The notes beneath the pieces are model-generated. The model made no database searches. It had not been told where the DNA came from and worked only from the letters and a program-made list of their open reading frames with translations. A DNA stretch of 10,118 bases from Candidatus Sigynarchaeota archaeon (GTDB lineage Archaea > Asgardarchaeota > Jordarchaeia > Jordarchaeales > Jordarchaeaceae), in contig JAUQYY010000206.1 of assembly GCA_030587505.1 (NCBI GenBank), forward strand, positions 1 to 10,118, read 5' to 3'. Both the position numbers and the translations under genes were made by a program. This document shows, one piece after another, positions 1 to 6,494 of this stretch (positions within the stretch are counted from its first letter, which is position 1; the number at the start of each line of letters is the position of its first letter).

Positions 1-942
1 GACCAAGGAGAGTTTCAACCCGTAAAAATCGATGAAATCGAAGTGAACATGAGCAAGGTGTTCAGCGACTGCGACTTCCTGATCAACATGCCGACCATGA
101 AAACCCACATACTCTGCACGGTTTCCCTCGGAGCCAAAAACATAGCGCTTGGATCAGTGGACTTCAAATCTAAGGCAAAGATACACAGGGAGGGAATCCA
201 CCGGCTAATCGCACTCATAGCCGAGAAGCTGAACCCCGGACTCACAATCATTGACGGCATAGTCAGCCACGAGTTCCTCGGACCAACCTTCGGCCTCCCA
301 AGAAGGAGCAACCTACTAATCGCGGGCGACAATGTCATATCCACGGACAGCGTAGCCGCCACCATCATGAACATAAACCCCGCAAAGGTTGAACACCTCA
401 GAATCGCAAGCGAAAACGGCTTCGGAACGGTGAACATTAAAAAAATCGAAATCAAGGGCGAAAAACTGGAAGACGTCATAATTCCAGACTTCAAACCCAG
501 CTGCAGAATCGAGGAGGCGGGCGAGTACTACTCCCGCGCATTGGGAATCGACGGCAAAATGATGATATGCGGAACAGACTACTGCTCGGGCTGCCTCAAC
601 GCAACGGTGGGAGTCATATGGATCATAACCAACTACACCGAGGGAGAAACCAAGCCCTTCACACTCGTCATGGGAACAGACGGCGAGGTCCCAGAGAAAC
701 CCCTCGGAAAAGTCTACATCGTAGGAGACTGCCAGGCAAAGAACAAGGAAAAGGGAGAATTCCTACCAGGCTGCCCACCAAGCGGAAGAGACTTCTACAA
801 AATCTTCGTAGACCAGTGCCTAAGCGAGGAAGCAAAAAGAAAAGCCATCGAAGGACAGGAGAGAAGAAGGGCTTCAAAGGATAGGAGACTCCCCCCAATG
901 AGACACACACTCCAATACTACCAAAACGCTAACCAGGAATAA
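1..942 (+). CDS. DUF362 domain protein with cysteine-rich C-terminus (5' partial)
   Basis: The frame is open from base 1 to the TAA at 940-942, giving 313 visible residues. A GTG at 43 and an ATG at 49 are in frame, but coding continues upstream of both and neither has an SD, so the true start is probably outside the window. Near the visible N-terminus, residues 24-46 carry the family signature: a hydrophobic strand, then NMPTMKTH, then GAKNIALG. A conserved DGI and an aspartate-containing STDSVAATIM segment follow, as in Pfam DUF362. The C-terminal third adds cysteines at visible residues 190, 195, 198 (C-x4-C-x2-C), 244 and 258 (C-x13-C, the last in PGCPPSG). This could bind an Fe-S cluster or another metal, which is inference. 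The last 40 residues are highly charged. No signal peptide or membrane segment is visible. DUF362 has no general established reaction. The next gene is 378 bases away with its own promoter, so co-transcription is unlikely. Confidence 0.85.
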   Translation, partial: DQGEFQPVKIDEIEVNMSKVFSDCDFLINMPTMKTHILCTVSLGAKNIALGSVDFKSKAKIHREGIHRLIALIAEKLNPGLTIIDGIVSHEFLGPTFGLPRRSNLLIAGDNVISTDSVAATIMNINPAKVEHLRIASENGFGTVNIKKIEIKGEKLEDVIIPDFKPSCRIEEAGEYYSRALGIDGKMMICGTDYCSGCLNATVGVIWIITNYTEGETKPFTLVMGTDGEVPEKPLGKVYIVGDCQAKNKEKGEFLPGCPPSGRDFYKIFVDQCLSEEAKRKAIEGQERRRASKDRRLPPMRHTLQYYQNANQE

Positions 943-1238
943 AAATAGTCACCCATTTTAGCAGGAAGAATGTTCTATCATTTTTCCAAGAAATGCACTT
1001 TAGAATCTTGTTTTAATTGCACATTTTTCTAATTATTTTAGAGAATAGAAGCCTTTAATTATTATGAAATATTTTCAAATTTTTAATAAATTTCCAATAT
1101 TAATTATAATTATCAAATAAAGTAATAATAACAATTGTACATACTTTGCGGTGTGTGATTTTATATCGGCTATCCATATAAAAAATTATTTTTTATAAAA
1201 AGTAAAAAATGATTTAAAATAATCTGAGCATCTTTTCC

Positions 1239-1257
1239 CCAAAAGTATATATATATT
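1239..1257 (+). promoter_or_regulatory. Archaeal BRE/TATA promoter of the membrane-protein gene
   Basis: A strong TATA box, TATATATATATT, occupies 1246-1257, preceded by a purine-rich CCAAAAG at 1239-1245 that can act as a BRE. With the usual spacing of about 25 bases, transcription would start near 1275-1280. That leaves a leader of about 40 bases before the ATG at 1321. Confidence 0.75.
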
Positions 1258-1275
1258 AAAAGCACAATAAAACAA

Positions 1276-1297
1276 TAAGCTTCGTGATTGAAGCTTA
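1276..1297 (+). promoter_or_regulatory. Perfect 8-bp hairpin/dyad at the predicted transcription start
   Basis: The arms TAAGCTTC (1276-1283) and GAAGCTTA (1290-1297) are exact reverse complements around the 6-base loop GTGATT. The dyad sits just downstream of the TATA box and ends before the SD region. It could be a DNA operator that blocks initiation, or a hairpin at the 5' end of the mRNA. The symmetry and position are seen; the role is inferred. Confidence 0.5.
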
Positions 1298-1320
1298 AAA
1301 AAAGGAGGATTGGAGAGGAA

Positions 1321-2730
1321 ATGTCTAAGAAAGCAAAAGAAGTTGTTGAAGAAGAACCGAAATTCAAACAGCCATGGCTAGGATTCTTAGCATTCTTCAC
1401 GGTCCTTGGTGCAGCATACATCGCATTCCAATGGTTCCTCCACCCAGTCTGGGGGCTCGCCACAAAACTAGTCACAGCCAACGCATTCGTCATGGCAACA
1501 ATTTTCACTTACGGTTTAGGAATGGGTGCAACAGGAGGCTCACTCGGCATTTTACTATCCCTCAACAACCCAATGTACATGGCGATGTACCCCCTCGGCT
1601 ACCTCGTTGACTGGGTACCATACATGGTCTTCTGCATCGTCTGGGTCTTCACAATCGCCTTCCTAACACTATGGGTGCCCGTCTCACCCCTAAAGAGACA
1701 GCCGTGGGCGGGAATCGGTGTACTAGCCGCCACACTCATCTTGGCATTCATAACATGGTACATACTCGGCATCGTGCTCGGCTGGAAGGGTTATGAGATG
1801 ATCCTACTGGGCACATGCGGCTTCCTGGTGTTTCCGATATGGGTTACGCTGTTCAACTACTGGCCCTTCGCAACCCCCGAGAGAATGGGGATGCACCCGG
1901 CGATAAAGGGAGCCGTATACGGAATAATCTCATGGGTGCTAACGTTCGTACTGTACGGGGTTTTCAACTCGTTAATCTGGTCAAATCCGATAGCAACGGC
2001 GTTCACACAGTACACAATGGGAAACGTATTGATGCCACAGATGCCATTCGAACCCTACGACTTCTGGGTCTCTCTCCTCTTGTGTGTCATCGTGGGAGCG
2101 ACAATAACAAGCATAGTTAACCCATGGACGGAAATAACCCAACCCAAGAGGGGGCTGCTACTCCTCGTAGTGTCAGTCATACTGGGGGTTGTCATGTGGT
2201 ACATCATCGTCGCAATTCTCGGGCCCTCGTCACAAACGCTTCTCATTCCAGAGCCGATACCATGGTTATTTACGTTCCCGACCGTAAATCACGCTAACGT
2301 TACCGCCTACATCGCGTTCCCGTTGTTGACACTTCTAGCGGGGCAGTTGAGCTTCCAGATGTGGCCGTGGAATAGGTGGGGCATCAAAGGAAACATAGGC
2401 CTGGTAGTTGTATCGTTCATTATCGGAACAATAGTCTACTACCTCTTCATGGTTAATCCGGGATTCGCTGTGCCACTCATGGGTGGAAACCTGGTAGCAC
2501 CCATGAGCGGACTGGAAACACTCTACCTGTCCCTGTGGGGAGCGTCCATGAATCCGCTTACACCTCCCGCTCTTGCTTCCACTCTTGTCTGGGAGTTCAT
2601 TGTTTACATGTTGTACTTTGAGGGGACCGCTGAATTCATTGGCCATGCGTTGGGGTTTGTTTGGGTGTTAACAGTTGTGATTTTCGGTCTGCTTGCATAC
2701 GAGGCTTTCGATCACTGGCCTTGGAAGTAA
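1321..2730 (+). CDS. Polytopic membrane protein with internal repeats, family not recognised
   Basis: The protein has 469 residues and about 11-12 hydrophobic helices after a short charged N-terminus (K/E-rich, residues 1-16). No signal peptide is needed. I chose the ATG at 1321: GGAG at 1312-1315 is well spaced, and a fuller GGAGG at 1304-1308 lies further up. An in-frame TTG at 1288 falls inside the leader hairpin and has no SD. Internal repetition is visible. A QP-(W/K)-x-G turn followed by a helix recurs at residues 17, 127 and 274. A WP-(F/W) turn recurs at 181, 348 and 466; the first two lead into an IKG-helix unit (IKG at 195-197 and 355-357), and the third ends the protein. The protein is very rich in tryptophan and proline at helix boundaries. 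No transporter signature, heme or metal ligand set, or nucleotide site was recognised. A permease or a subunit of a membrane complex are both possible. It is transcribed alone, from its own strong promoter. Confidence 0.85.
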   Translation: MSKKAKEVVEEEPKFKQPWLGFLAFFTVLGAAYIAFQWFLHPVWGLATKLVTANAFVMATIFTYGLGMGATGGSLGILLSLNNPMYMAMYPLGYLVDWVPYMVFCIVWVFTIAFLTLWVPVSPLKRQPWAGIGVLAATLILAFITWYILGIVLGWKGYEMILLGTCGFLVFPIWVTLFNYWPFATPERMGMHPAIKGAVYGIISWVLTFVLYGVFNSLIWSNPIATAFTQYTMGNVLMPQMPFEPYDFWVSLLLCVIVGATITSIVNPWTEITQPKRGLLLLVVSVILGVVMWYIIVAILGPSSQTLLIPEPIPWLFTFPTVNHANVTAYIAFPLLTLLAGQLSFQMWPWNRWGIKGNIGLVVVSFIIGTIVYYLFMVNPGFAVPLMGGNLVAPMSGLETLYLSLWGASMNPLTPPALASTLVWEFIVYMLYFEGTAEFIGHALGFVWVLTVVIFGLLAYEAFDHWPWK

Positions 2731-2734
2731 ACCT

Positions 2735-2773
2735 AGAGAAATCCATCTCTCATTCATTTCTCTTTTTTATTTC
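2735..2773 (+). terminator. Hairpin plus T-tract terminator after the membrane-protein gene
   Basis: Arms AGAGAAAT (2735-2742) and ATTTCTCT (2756-2763) pair perfectly around a 13-base loop. They run straight into a T-rich tract (2763-2773, TTTTTTATTTC). It begins five bases after the stop codon. In archaea the T-tract alone may suffice; the hairpin may add 3'-end stability. Confidence 0.55.
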
Positions 2774-3130
2774 TCGAAGATCTTGTGTGAGGAGACCGCT
2801 ACCCTTTTTGGTGTTGAATGCCATTGAAATTTGTTCCGGGGCGGTAGAGTGTTAATTCGGGGCTTGGTAGGGTCTTCTATTGCCTATGCAGAGCGCTGAC
2901 TTCGAACAATTAAAGATCTACTGATGAGGTTTGATTACAGCTTACTTAAGAGCCTCTGGATGGAACCAATCCGTGGGTTATTGGGTTCTACTATTTGATT
3001 ATTCATGAACGCTTCTATCTGTGATTATGTAGCTAAAGCCCTGACCGTGGAAGTTAACCGCACCTATGGTAGCAAAAAGGTTCGGAGGGTGTAAAAAATC
3101 TTGGGCTGAGGGTGTCTCCGCAGTTTTCGA
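2774..3130. other. Gene-free spacer before padR
   Basis: I found no credible coding frame on either strand. The most notable element is an imperfect hairpin at 2961-2990, with arms TGGAACCAAT and ATTGGGTTCTA, one bulged G and a 9-base loop. The base composition is mixed, unlike the AT-rich spacer at 943-1320, so decayed coding DNA or an untranslated RNA cannot be excluded. Confidence 0.4.
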
Positions 3131-3132
3131 AA

Positions 3133-3159
3133 GATTTATATATAGATAAAATATATAGA
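3133..3159 (+). promoter_or_regulatory. Promoter of padR-hsp20 with a duplicated TATA element
   Basis: The sequence ATATATAGA occurs twice, at 3138-3146 and 3151-3159, as a direct repeat of 13-base period. Either copy can serve as a TATA box, giving starts near 3165 or 3178 and a leader of roughly 30-45 bases before the ATG at 3211. A GTTAAC palindrome follows at 3160-3165. PadR proteins often bind near their own promoter, so this is the likely autoregulatory region (inference). Confidence 0.6.
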
Positions 3160-3210
3160 GTTAACAATAATAAAATGATTTGTTCGAGGTTTTGTGGTCG
3201 GTGAATCGTT

Positions 3211-3819
3211 ATGATATGGCAGGGGCGTGGCTTCGGCAGAAACATATGGAACCGTGTGCAGAGGATAAGCCCGGTGGAGTTTCTCATCATGGTTATGATA
3301 AAGGAGAAGCCGCGCTACGGGTACGAGATCATAAACAATTTGAAAGAGAAGTTTGAGGGGTTCTGGGAGGTTAAAGCCGGGGTTGTGTATCCCGCTCTCT
3401 CCAGGCTTGAGGATAGGGGGCTTATCCGTGGAACCAGAGAGGAAAGTGAGAGGGGGCCCAGCAGAAAAAGGTATGAGATTACGGCTCTGGGGGAGGAGGC
3501 GCTCAGAAACATCGCTGAGGGTTTCGATAGGGAAATCGACTTTTTCCAGCACTTCGTGGGCTTCGTGGACAATCATCTCTGCTCGGGATTCGAGAAGTAC
3601 GCCCAGAAAAGAACCCGCCTCATAGCCAAGAGGGTGGAGCAACTAGCCAAGCTGGCAAGAAATTATGCGAAAGCGTTCCTTCCTCCTGCGGAGACTCTCC
3701 CCATACTCAAAGAGTTAAAGAAACATCTCGAGTCCGAGTTAAGATCTATTGATGCGATGATTAAGAAACTAGAGGAAGAGTACTCAGAGGAGCAGCCTAG
3801 AAGGATAAAAGTTGAGTAG
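3211..3819 (+). CDS. PadR-family winged-helix transcriptional regulator
   Basis: The protein has 202 residues. The N-terminal 98 form a typical PadR winged helix: a first helix with EFLIMVMI, then KPRYGYEI, then the recognition segment GVVYPALSRLEDRGLI at about 57-72, then the wing with GPSRKRYEIT. Residues 100-195 are helical and charged, fitting the dimerisation helices of this family. The start is ATG 3211, with GGTGA at 3200-3204 six bases upstream. The stop overlaps the SD of hsp20, so the two genes form one operon. Known PadR members are mostly repressors that respond to small molecules or stress; the signal here is not visible. Because it precedes a small heat-shock protein, I infer it controls this operon and possibly other chaperone genes. 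Confidence 0.9.
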   Translation: MIWQGRGFGRNIWNRVQRISPVEFLIMVMIKEKPRYGYEIINNLKEKFEGFWEVKAGVVYPALSRLEDRGLIRGTREESERGPSRKRYEITALGEEALRNIAEGFDREIDFFQHFVGFVDNHLCSGFEKYAQKRTRLIAKRVEQLAKLARNYAKAFLPPAETLPILKELKKHLESELRSIDAMIKKLEEEYSEEQPRRIKVE

Positions 3820-3826
3820 GAGGTGA
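3818..3826 (+). promoter_or_regulatory. Strong SD of hsp20 overlapping the padR stop
   Basis: AGGAGGTGA begins inside the TAG stop of padR (3817-3819) and lies nine bases before the ATG at 3836. It closely matches the complement of the archaeal 16S rRNA 3' end. The overlap suggests coupled translation and fixes the hsp20 start. Confidence 0.8.
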
Positions 3827-3835
3827 AAAAGGGTT

Positions 3836-4261
3836 ATGGATTGGAGCAGGGGATGTGGACCATGGTTCTTTCCGCCGATAGATCCGAGAATTAGATACCA
3901 CATCAGAAACATTGGGAAAATGGTGCACAGAGCCTTTCCGGAATGGTTCGAAAGGATGAAGGCACTGGGGTCAACCTACATTGCGGAGGACGGGGAGTAC
4001 ATCATTGTTGAGATCGATATGCCCGGCTTTGAGAGGGACGACATTGACTTGAAGGCTGGAGAATACTATCTTGAGGTTAACGCGGAGCGTGAACACAGCG
4101 AGGAAGAAGTCAAGCTGAGGGGAACCGAGAAGCGGACGTTCAGCGTGAGGGTTGACCTGCCATGCAGGGCCAAGCTGAACGAAGCGAAAGCATTTTACAG
4201 GAACGGTGTACTCAGAGTTGTGTTAAAGAAAGAACCAGAGAAAGACGTCAACGTTAGCTAG
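3836..4261 (+). CDS. hsp20: Small heat-shock protein, Hsp20/alpha-crystallin family
   Basis: The protein has 141 residues, the usual size for archaeal small heat-shock proteins. These are cytoplasmic, ATP-independent chaperones that hold unfolding proteins in large oligomers. An aromatic, glycine- and proline-containing N-terminal arm spans residues 1-45. The alpha-crystallin domain covers about 46-132, with VEIDMPGFERDDI near its start and the family hallmark NGVLRVVLKK at 123-132. The tail ends in V-N-V-S; V138-x-V140 could stand in for the usual I-x-I/V anchoring motif, though it is very close to the terminus. The N-terminal arm has a cysteine at residue 7 and the domain one at 110. It is expressed from the padR promoter, which suggests regulation by that PadR protein. 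Confidence 0.93.
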   Translation: MDWSRGCGPWFFPPIDPRIRYHIRNIGKMVHRAFPEWFERMKALGSTYIAEDGEYIIVEIDMPGFERDDIDLKAGEYYLEVNAEREHSEEEVKLRGTEKRTFSVRVDLPCRAKLNEAKAFYRNGVLRVVLKKEPEKDVNVS

Positions 4262-4305
4262 CGGTTCCGAAAAAGCCCAGAGCGAATGGCAAATAGTCCA
4301 ACTCA

Positions 4306-4318
4306 ATTCTTCTTTTTC
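4306..4318 (+). terminator. T-rich terminator after hsp20
   Basis: The pyrimidine run ATTCTTCTTTTTC lies 45 bases after the hsp20 stop and before the convergent end of hisC. No clear hairpin precedes it. A T-tract of this kind is enough to stop archaeal RNA polymerase, but the call rests on composition only. Confidence 0.35.
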
Positions 4319-4377
4319 AGCACTCGCCTGCTCAGTTTGAGGGCAGGGTAGGGGCAGGGATTTGGTTATCGTAGAGT

Positions 4378-5487
4378 CTACTCCATTATGGTTTTTAGGG
4401 TTTCTATGAATAGTCTGTTGCTTTCGGGGCTTGAGACCGAGACCCTGAAGAATTTTTCGCCCAGGCCTTTTTGGTCTGTGCAGTTTTTGATGAAGATCTT
4501 GTTTTCCAAGAGTTTTGTGAACACTGTTCCTGCGTTGAGGTTTTCCTTTGTGATTTCTACTAGTATGAAGTTTGTTTCCGAGGGGTAGGGTTTTAGGCCG
4601 TCGATTTTGGAGAGCTCTTCCGTGAGACGTTCTCTCTCCTCTACTGTTTTTGAAACGGTTTCCTCAGCGTATTCGGTGTCTTCGAGGGCGGCGATGGCCG
4701 CTTGGAGCGAGAGAGTGTTTATGGGAAAGAACAGTTCCGGTTTGTGAAGCTGTTTTATCAGTTCAGGGTTCGCTAGGGCGTATCCTACTCGTAATCCGGC
4801 TAGACCGAAGGCTTTGGAGAGTGTTCTAAGAACGATTAGGTTTTCATAGTTCTGGACCCATGGTGCAACCGTTTTTTTGCAGTACTCGTAGTAGGCTTCG
4901 TCAACGAGGACGATTGCGTCCTCCTCGAGGATTCTCCTGATTGTTTCTTTGGAAGTGTAGTTGCCAACTGGGTTGTGTGGGTTTATGAGGATTATGAGCT
5001 TTGTTCTCGGTGAGACGCTGTCCGCCACCTTTTCCGGCTCGAGGATGAAGTTCGGCTTTTGGAGCGGGATGTAAACGGGTTTCCCACCCACCAGACTCAG
5101 GAGATATTCGAACTGCTCAAAGGAGGGAATCGGCAGGATAACCTCGTCATCGGAGTCGACAAAAACACTGTAGATTAGTTGTATCAGGTTCAGAGAGCCG
5201 TTCCCCACGATGATGTTTTCCGGCTTCAGACCAGTGTACTCGGAGATTTTTTCGGTTAGGTAGTAGTAGGTGGGGTCGGGGTACCTGTTAACCGAGGGGA
5301 GACATTTCTTAACAGCCTGTAGAACCTTTGGGGAAGGTGGGTAGGGGTTCTCGTTGTTGAACATTCTTATCAGTTCTTCACTGTGCATAGTGTCACTGAC
5401 CACCTTTGGGCCGAAAACACCGGTCAGCGTTTCATAGTTGGACTTGACACTAACCAAGTGGAGCTTGAGGAACTTTGTAACATCCAT
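4378..5487 (-). CDS. hisC: Histidinol-phosphate aminotransferase-type PLP enzyme (HisC-like)
   Basis: The protein has 369 residues of the fold-type I aminotransferase family. Motifs in order: NNENPYPPSP at about 44-53, GNGSLNLI at 95-102 (PLP phosphate region), NPHNPVG at 169-175, DEAYYEY beginning with D196 (pyridine nitrogen), TLSKAFGLAGLRVGY with the Schiff-base lysine K225, and the substrate-carboxylate arginine in NFILVE...FFRVS near the C-terminus. This matches HisC, which moves an amino group from glutamate to imidazole-acetol phosphate in histidine synthesis. I chose ATG 5487 over the GTG at 5499, because GGTGAT (5495-5500) includes that GTG and sits seven bases before the ATG. The N-terminus before NEN is longer than usual and the common NPYGPSP reads NPYPPSP. 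No other his gene is nearby, so an aromatic-amino-acid or cobalamin-type (CobD-like) role is possible. The fold is secure, the substrate less so. Confidence 0.8.
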   Translation of the reverse strand: MDVTKFLKLHLVSVKSNYETLTGVFGPKVVSDTMHSEELIRMFNNENPYPPSPKVLQAVKKCLPSVNRYPDPTYYYLTEKISEYTGLKPENIIVGNGSLNLIQLIYSVFVDSDDEVILPIPSFEQFEYLLSLVGGKPVYIPLQKPNFILEPEKVADSVSPRTKLIILINPHNPVGNYTSKETIRRILEEDAIVLVDEAYYEYCKKTVAPWVQNYENLIVLRTLSKAFGLAGLRVGYALANPELIKQLHKPELFFPINTLSLQAAIAALEDTEYAEETVSKTVEERERLTEELSKIDGLKPYPSETNFILVEITKENLNAGTVFTKLLENKIFIKNCTDQKGLGEKFFRVSVSSPESNRLFIETLKTIME

Positions 5488-5665
5488 CGTTTGAATCACC
5501 CGAAAAGTTGCAGCGAATCATGTGCTACCCACTGACAGGGCAAAAGAATTAAACCAGAACAATCTATTTTAAGGTGTCGGAACCGTAAGGTTGCCAGCGG
5601 GAAGAGAAAAATCGTCTCAACGGTTTTTCAAAGGCACTCCAAAAGATTAGGGTTGTGAGTGTTGA
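5488..5665. promoter_or_regulatory. Divergent promoter region between hisC and the PhnP-like gene
   Basis: For hisC (minus strand) TATA candidates are TTAAAATA (about 5563-5571) and TTTAATTC (about 5546-5554), giving leaders of about 30-60 bases. For the plus-strand gene AGAATTAAA (5545-5553) or TCTATTTTAA (5563-5572) could serve, but its leader would then be about 70-90 bases. That leader contains a possible long-loop hairpin (arms 5581-5586 and 5620-5625) followed by Ts. None of these sites is strong. Confidence 0.4.
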
Positions 5666-6436
5666 ATGAAGGTTAAGGTGCTCGGTTCGAGTTCTGGTTG
5701 GGCGTTGCCGCGGATTGGGTGCGGGTGTAAAATCTGCACATCTACAGACGAGAGGGATAAACGGTTGAGATCCTCCGTACTCATCAATGATTCGATTCTG
5801 ATTGACCCTGGGCCCGACATCTACCACCAACTGTTACGGTTCGAGGTGTCAGAGATAAGCGCCGTGGTGATAACCCACAGCCACCCCGACCACATCTTCG
5901 GATTACACGACCTCATCCCCAAGAAGTGTAGAGCAGTGAAGAATGCCCACGTTTACGGGTCGGAGGAAACGCTGAGAGAGGTCAAAAGGCTTTTCCCAAA
6001 CGCGGGATACAAAGTGGAAGCAATCAAGGAGTACAAGTCCTTCGAAGTGTGCGGGGTTGAGTTCACAGCGGTGCCGGTGGTTCACTCGAAGAGTGCCCCC
6101 ACCGTTGGGTACGTCATCAGGGAGGGAGACAGGGTAATGTGCTATTTCTCGGATTTTCGGAGCTTTAAAAAGGAGGATGACAGGAAGTACTTCGAGAAGG
6201 TGGACTGCCTGTTCCTGGACGGGTCGATACTGAAGAAACCCTTCCCAGCGTGGACCAGCAGGTGGGGGCACATAAGCATCACCGAGGGAATAAGACTGGC
6301 AGCCGAGTGTGGAGTGAAAAAGACGTTCTTCACACACATCGGACACCGAACCATGCCCCACAAAGAGCTTGAGAGATTCCTCAGTAAGGAGGGGGAATTC
6401 TACCCGGCCTTCGACGGATTGGAAATAAAACTATAA
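5666..6436 (+). CDS. Metallo-beta-lactamase-fold phosphodiesterase, PhnP-like
   Basis: The protein has 256 residues and looks cytoplasmic. Metal site: HSHPDH at 71-76, H140, D163 in YFSDF, and a C-terminal histidine pair in THIGH (H224, H227). The segment GHISITEGIRLA at 202-212 is typical of the PhnP/PqqB-like branch. After the first strand, GSSSG at 7-11 and PRIGCGCKIC (C19, C21, C24) resemble the cysteine-rich zinc-binding N-terminal part of PhnP. PhnP hydrolyses phosphoribosyl 1,2-cyclic phosphate in phosphonate breakdown. No phosphonate genes are visible, so the substrate may be another cyclic phosphodiester or a nucleotide. The ATG at 5666 has only a weak SD (GTGAG, 5655-5659), but the protein starts directly with the expected first strand. 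Relatives such as RNase Z are less likely, given the missing RNase Z exosite arm. Confidence 0.85.
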   Translation: MKVKVLGSSSGWALPRIGCGCKICTSTDERDKRLRSSVLINDSILIDPGPDIYHQLLRFEVSEISAVVITHSHPDHIFGLHDLIPKKCRAVKNAHVYGSEETLREVKRLFPNAGYKVEAIKEYKSFEVCGVEFTAVPVVHSKSAPTVGYVIREGDRVMCYFSDFRSFKKEDDRKYFEKVDCLFLDGSILKKPFPAWTSRWGHISITEGIRLAAECGVKKTFFTHIGHRTMPHKELERFLSKEGEFYPAFDGLEIKL

Positions 6437-6494
6437 AAACTTCACGTTTACCGCGACAGGGCTTGAGAAGATTGACCCGCACCGCAATCAAGCG

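Larger units (their letters stand above)
943..1320. other. AT-rich intergenic spacer with promoter and leader
   Basis: This 378-base stretch holds no credible gene. It is much richer in A and T than the coding DNA on either side. T-rich runs around 1023-1040 and 1078-1090 are plausible termination sites for the DUF362 gene. A perfect 9-bp A/T palindrome (arms 1177-1185 and 1189-1197) lies mid-spacer; in such skewed sequence it may be chance. The right end holds the TATA box, leader hairpin and SD of the membrane-protein gene, listed separately. Confidence 0.7.

Noticed and set aside
43..51. GTG (43) or ATG (49) as the start of the DUF362 gene
   Set aside because: The frame is open to base 1, neither codon has an SD, and the family has more sequence before the NMPTMKTH motif.
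1288..1290. TTG as the start of the membrane protein
   Set aside because: It lies in the leader hairpin, has no SD, and ATG 1321 has GGAG at good spacing.
2836..2910. tRNA-like look (GGTAGAGTG, GCAGAGCGC, TTCGAA)
   Set aside because: No GGTTCGANTCC box, no foldable acceptor and anticodon stems on either strand.
2921..3044. C/D-box sRNA (CTGATGA followed by CTGA)
   Set aside because: The boxes are about 120 bases apart, twice the usual archaeal size, and the first C-box base is not a purine.
3136..3642. Long minus-strand open frame over padR
   Set aside because: It is the antisense shadow of a clear PadR gene and has no recognisable protein features.
5497..5499. GTG as the start of hisC
   Set aside because: This GTG is part of the GGTGAT SD that serves ATG 5487.
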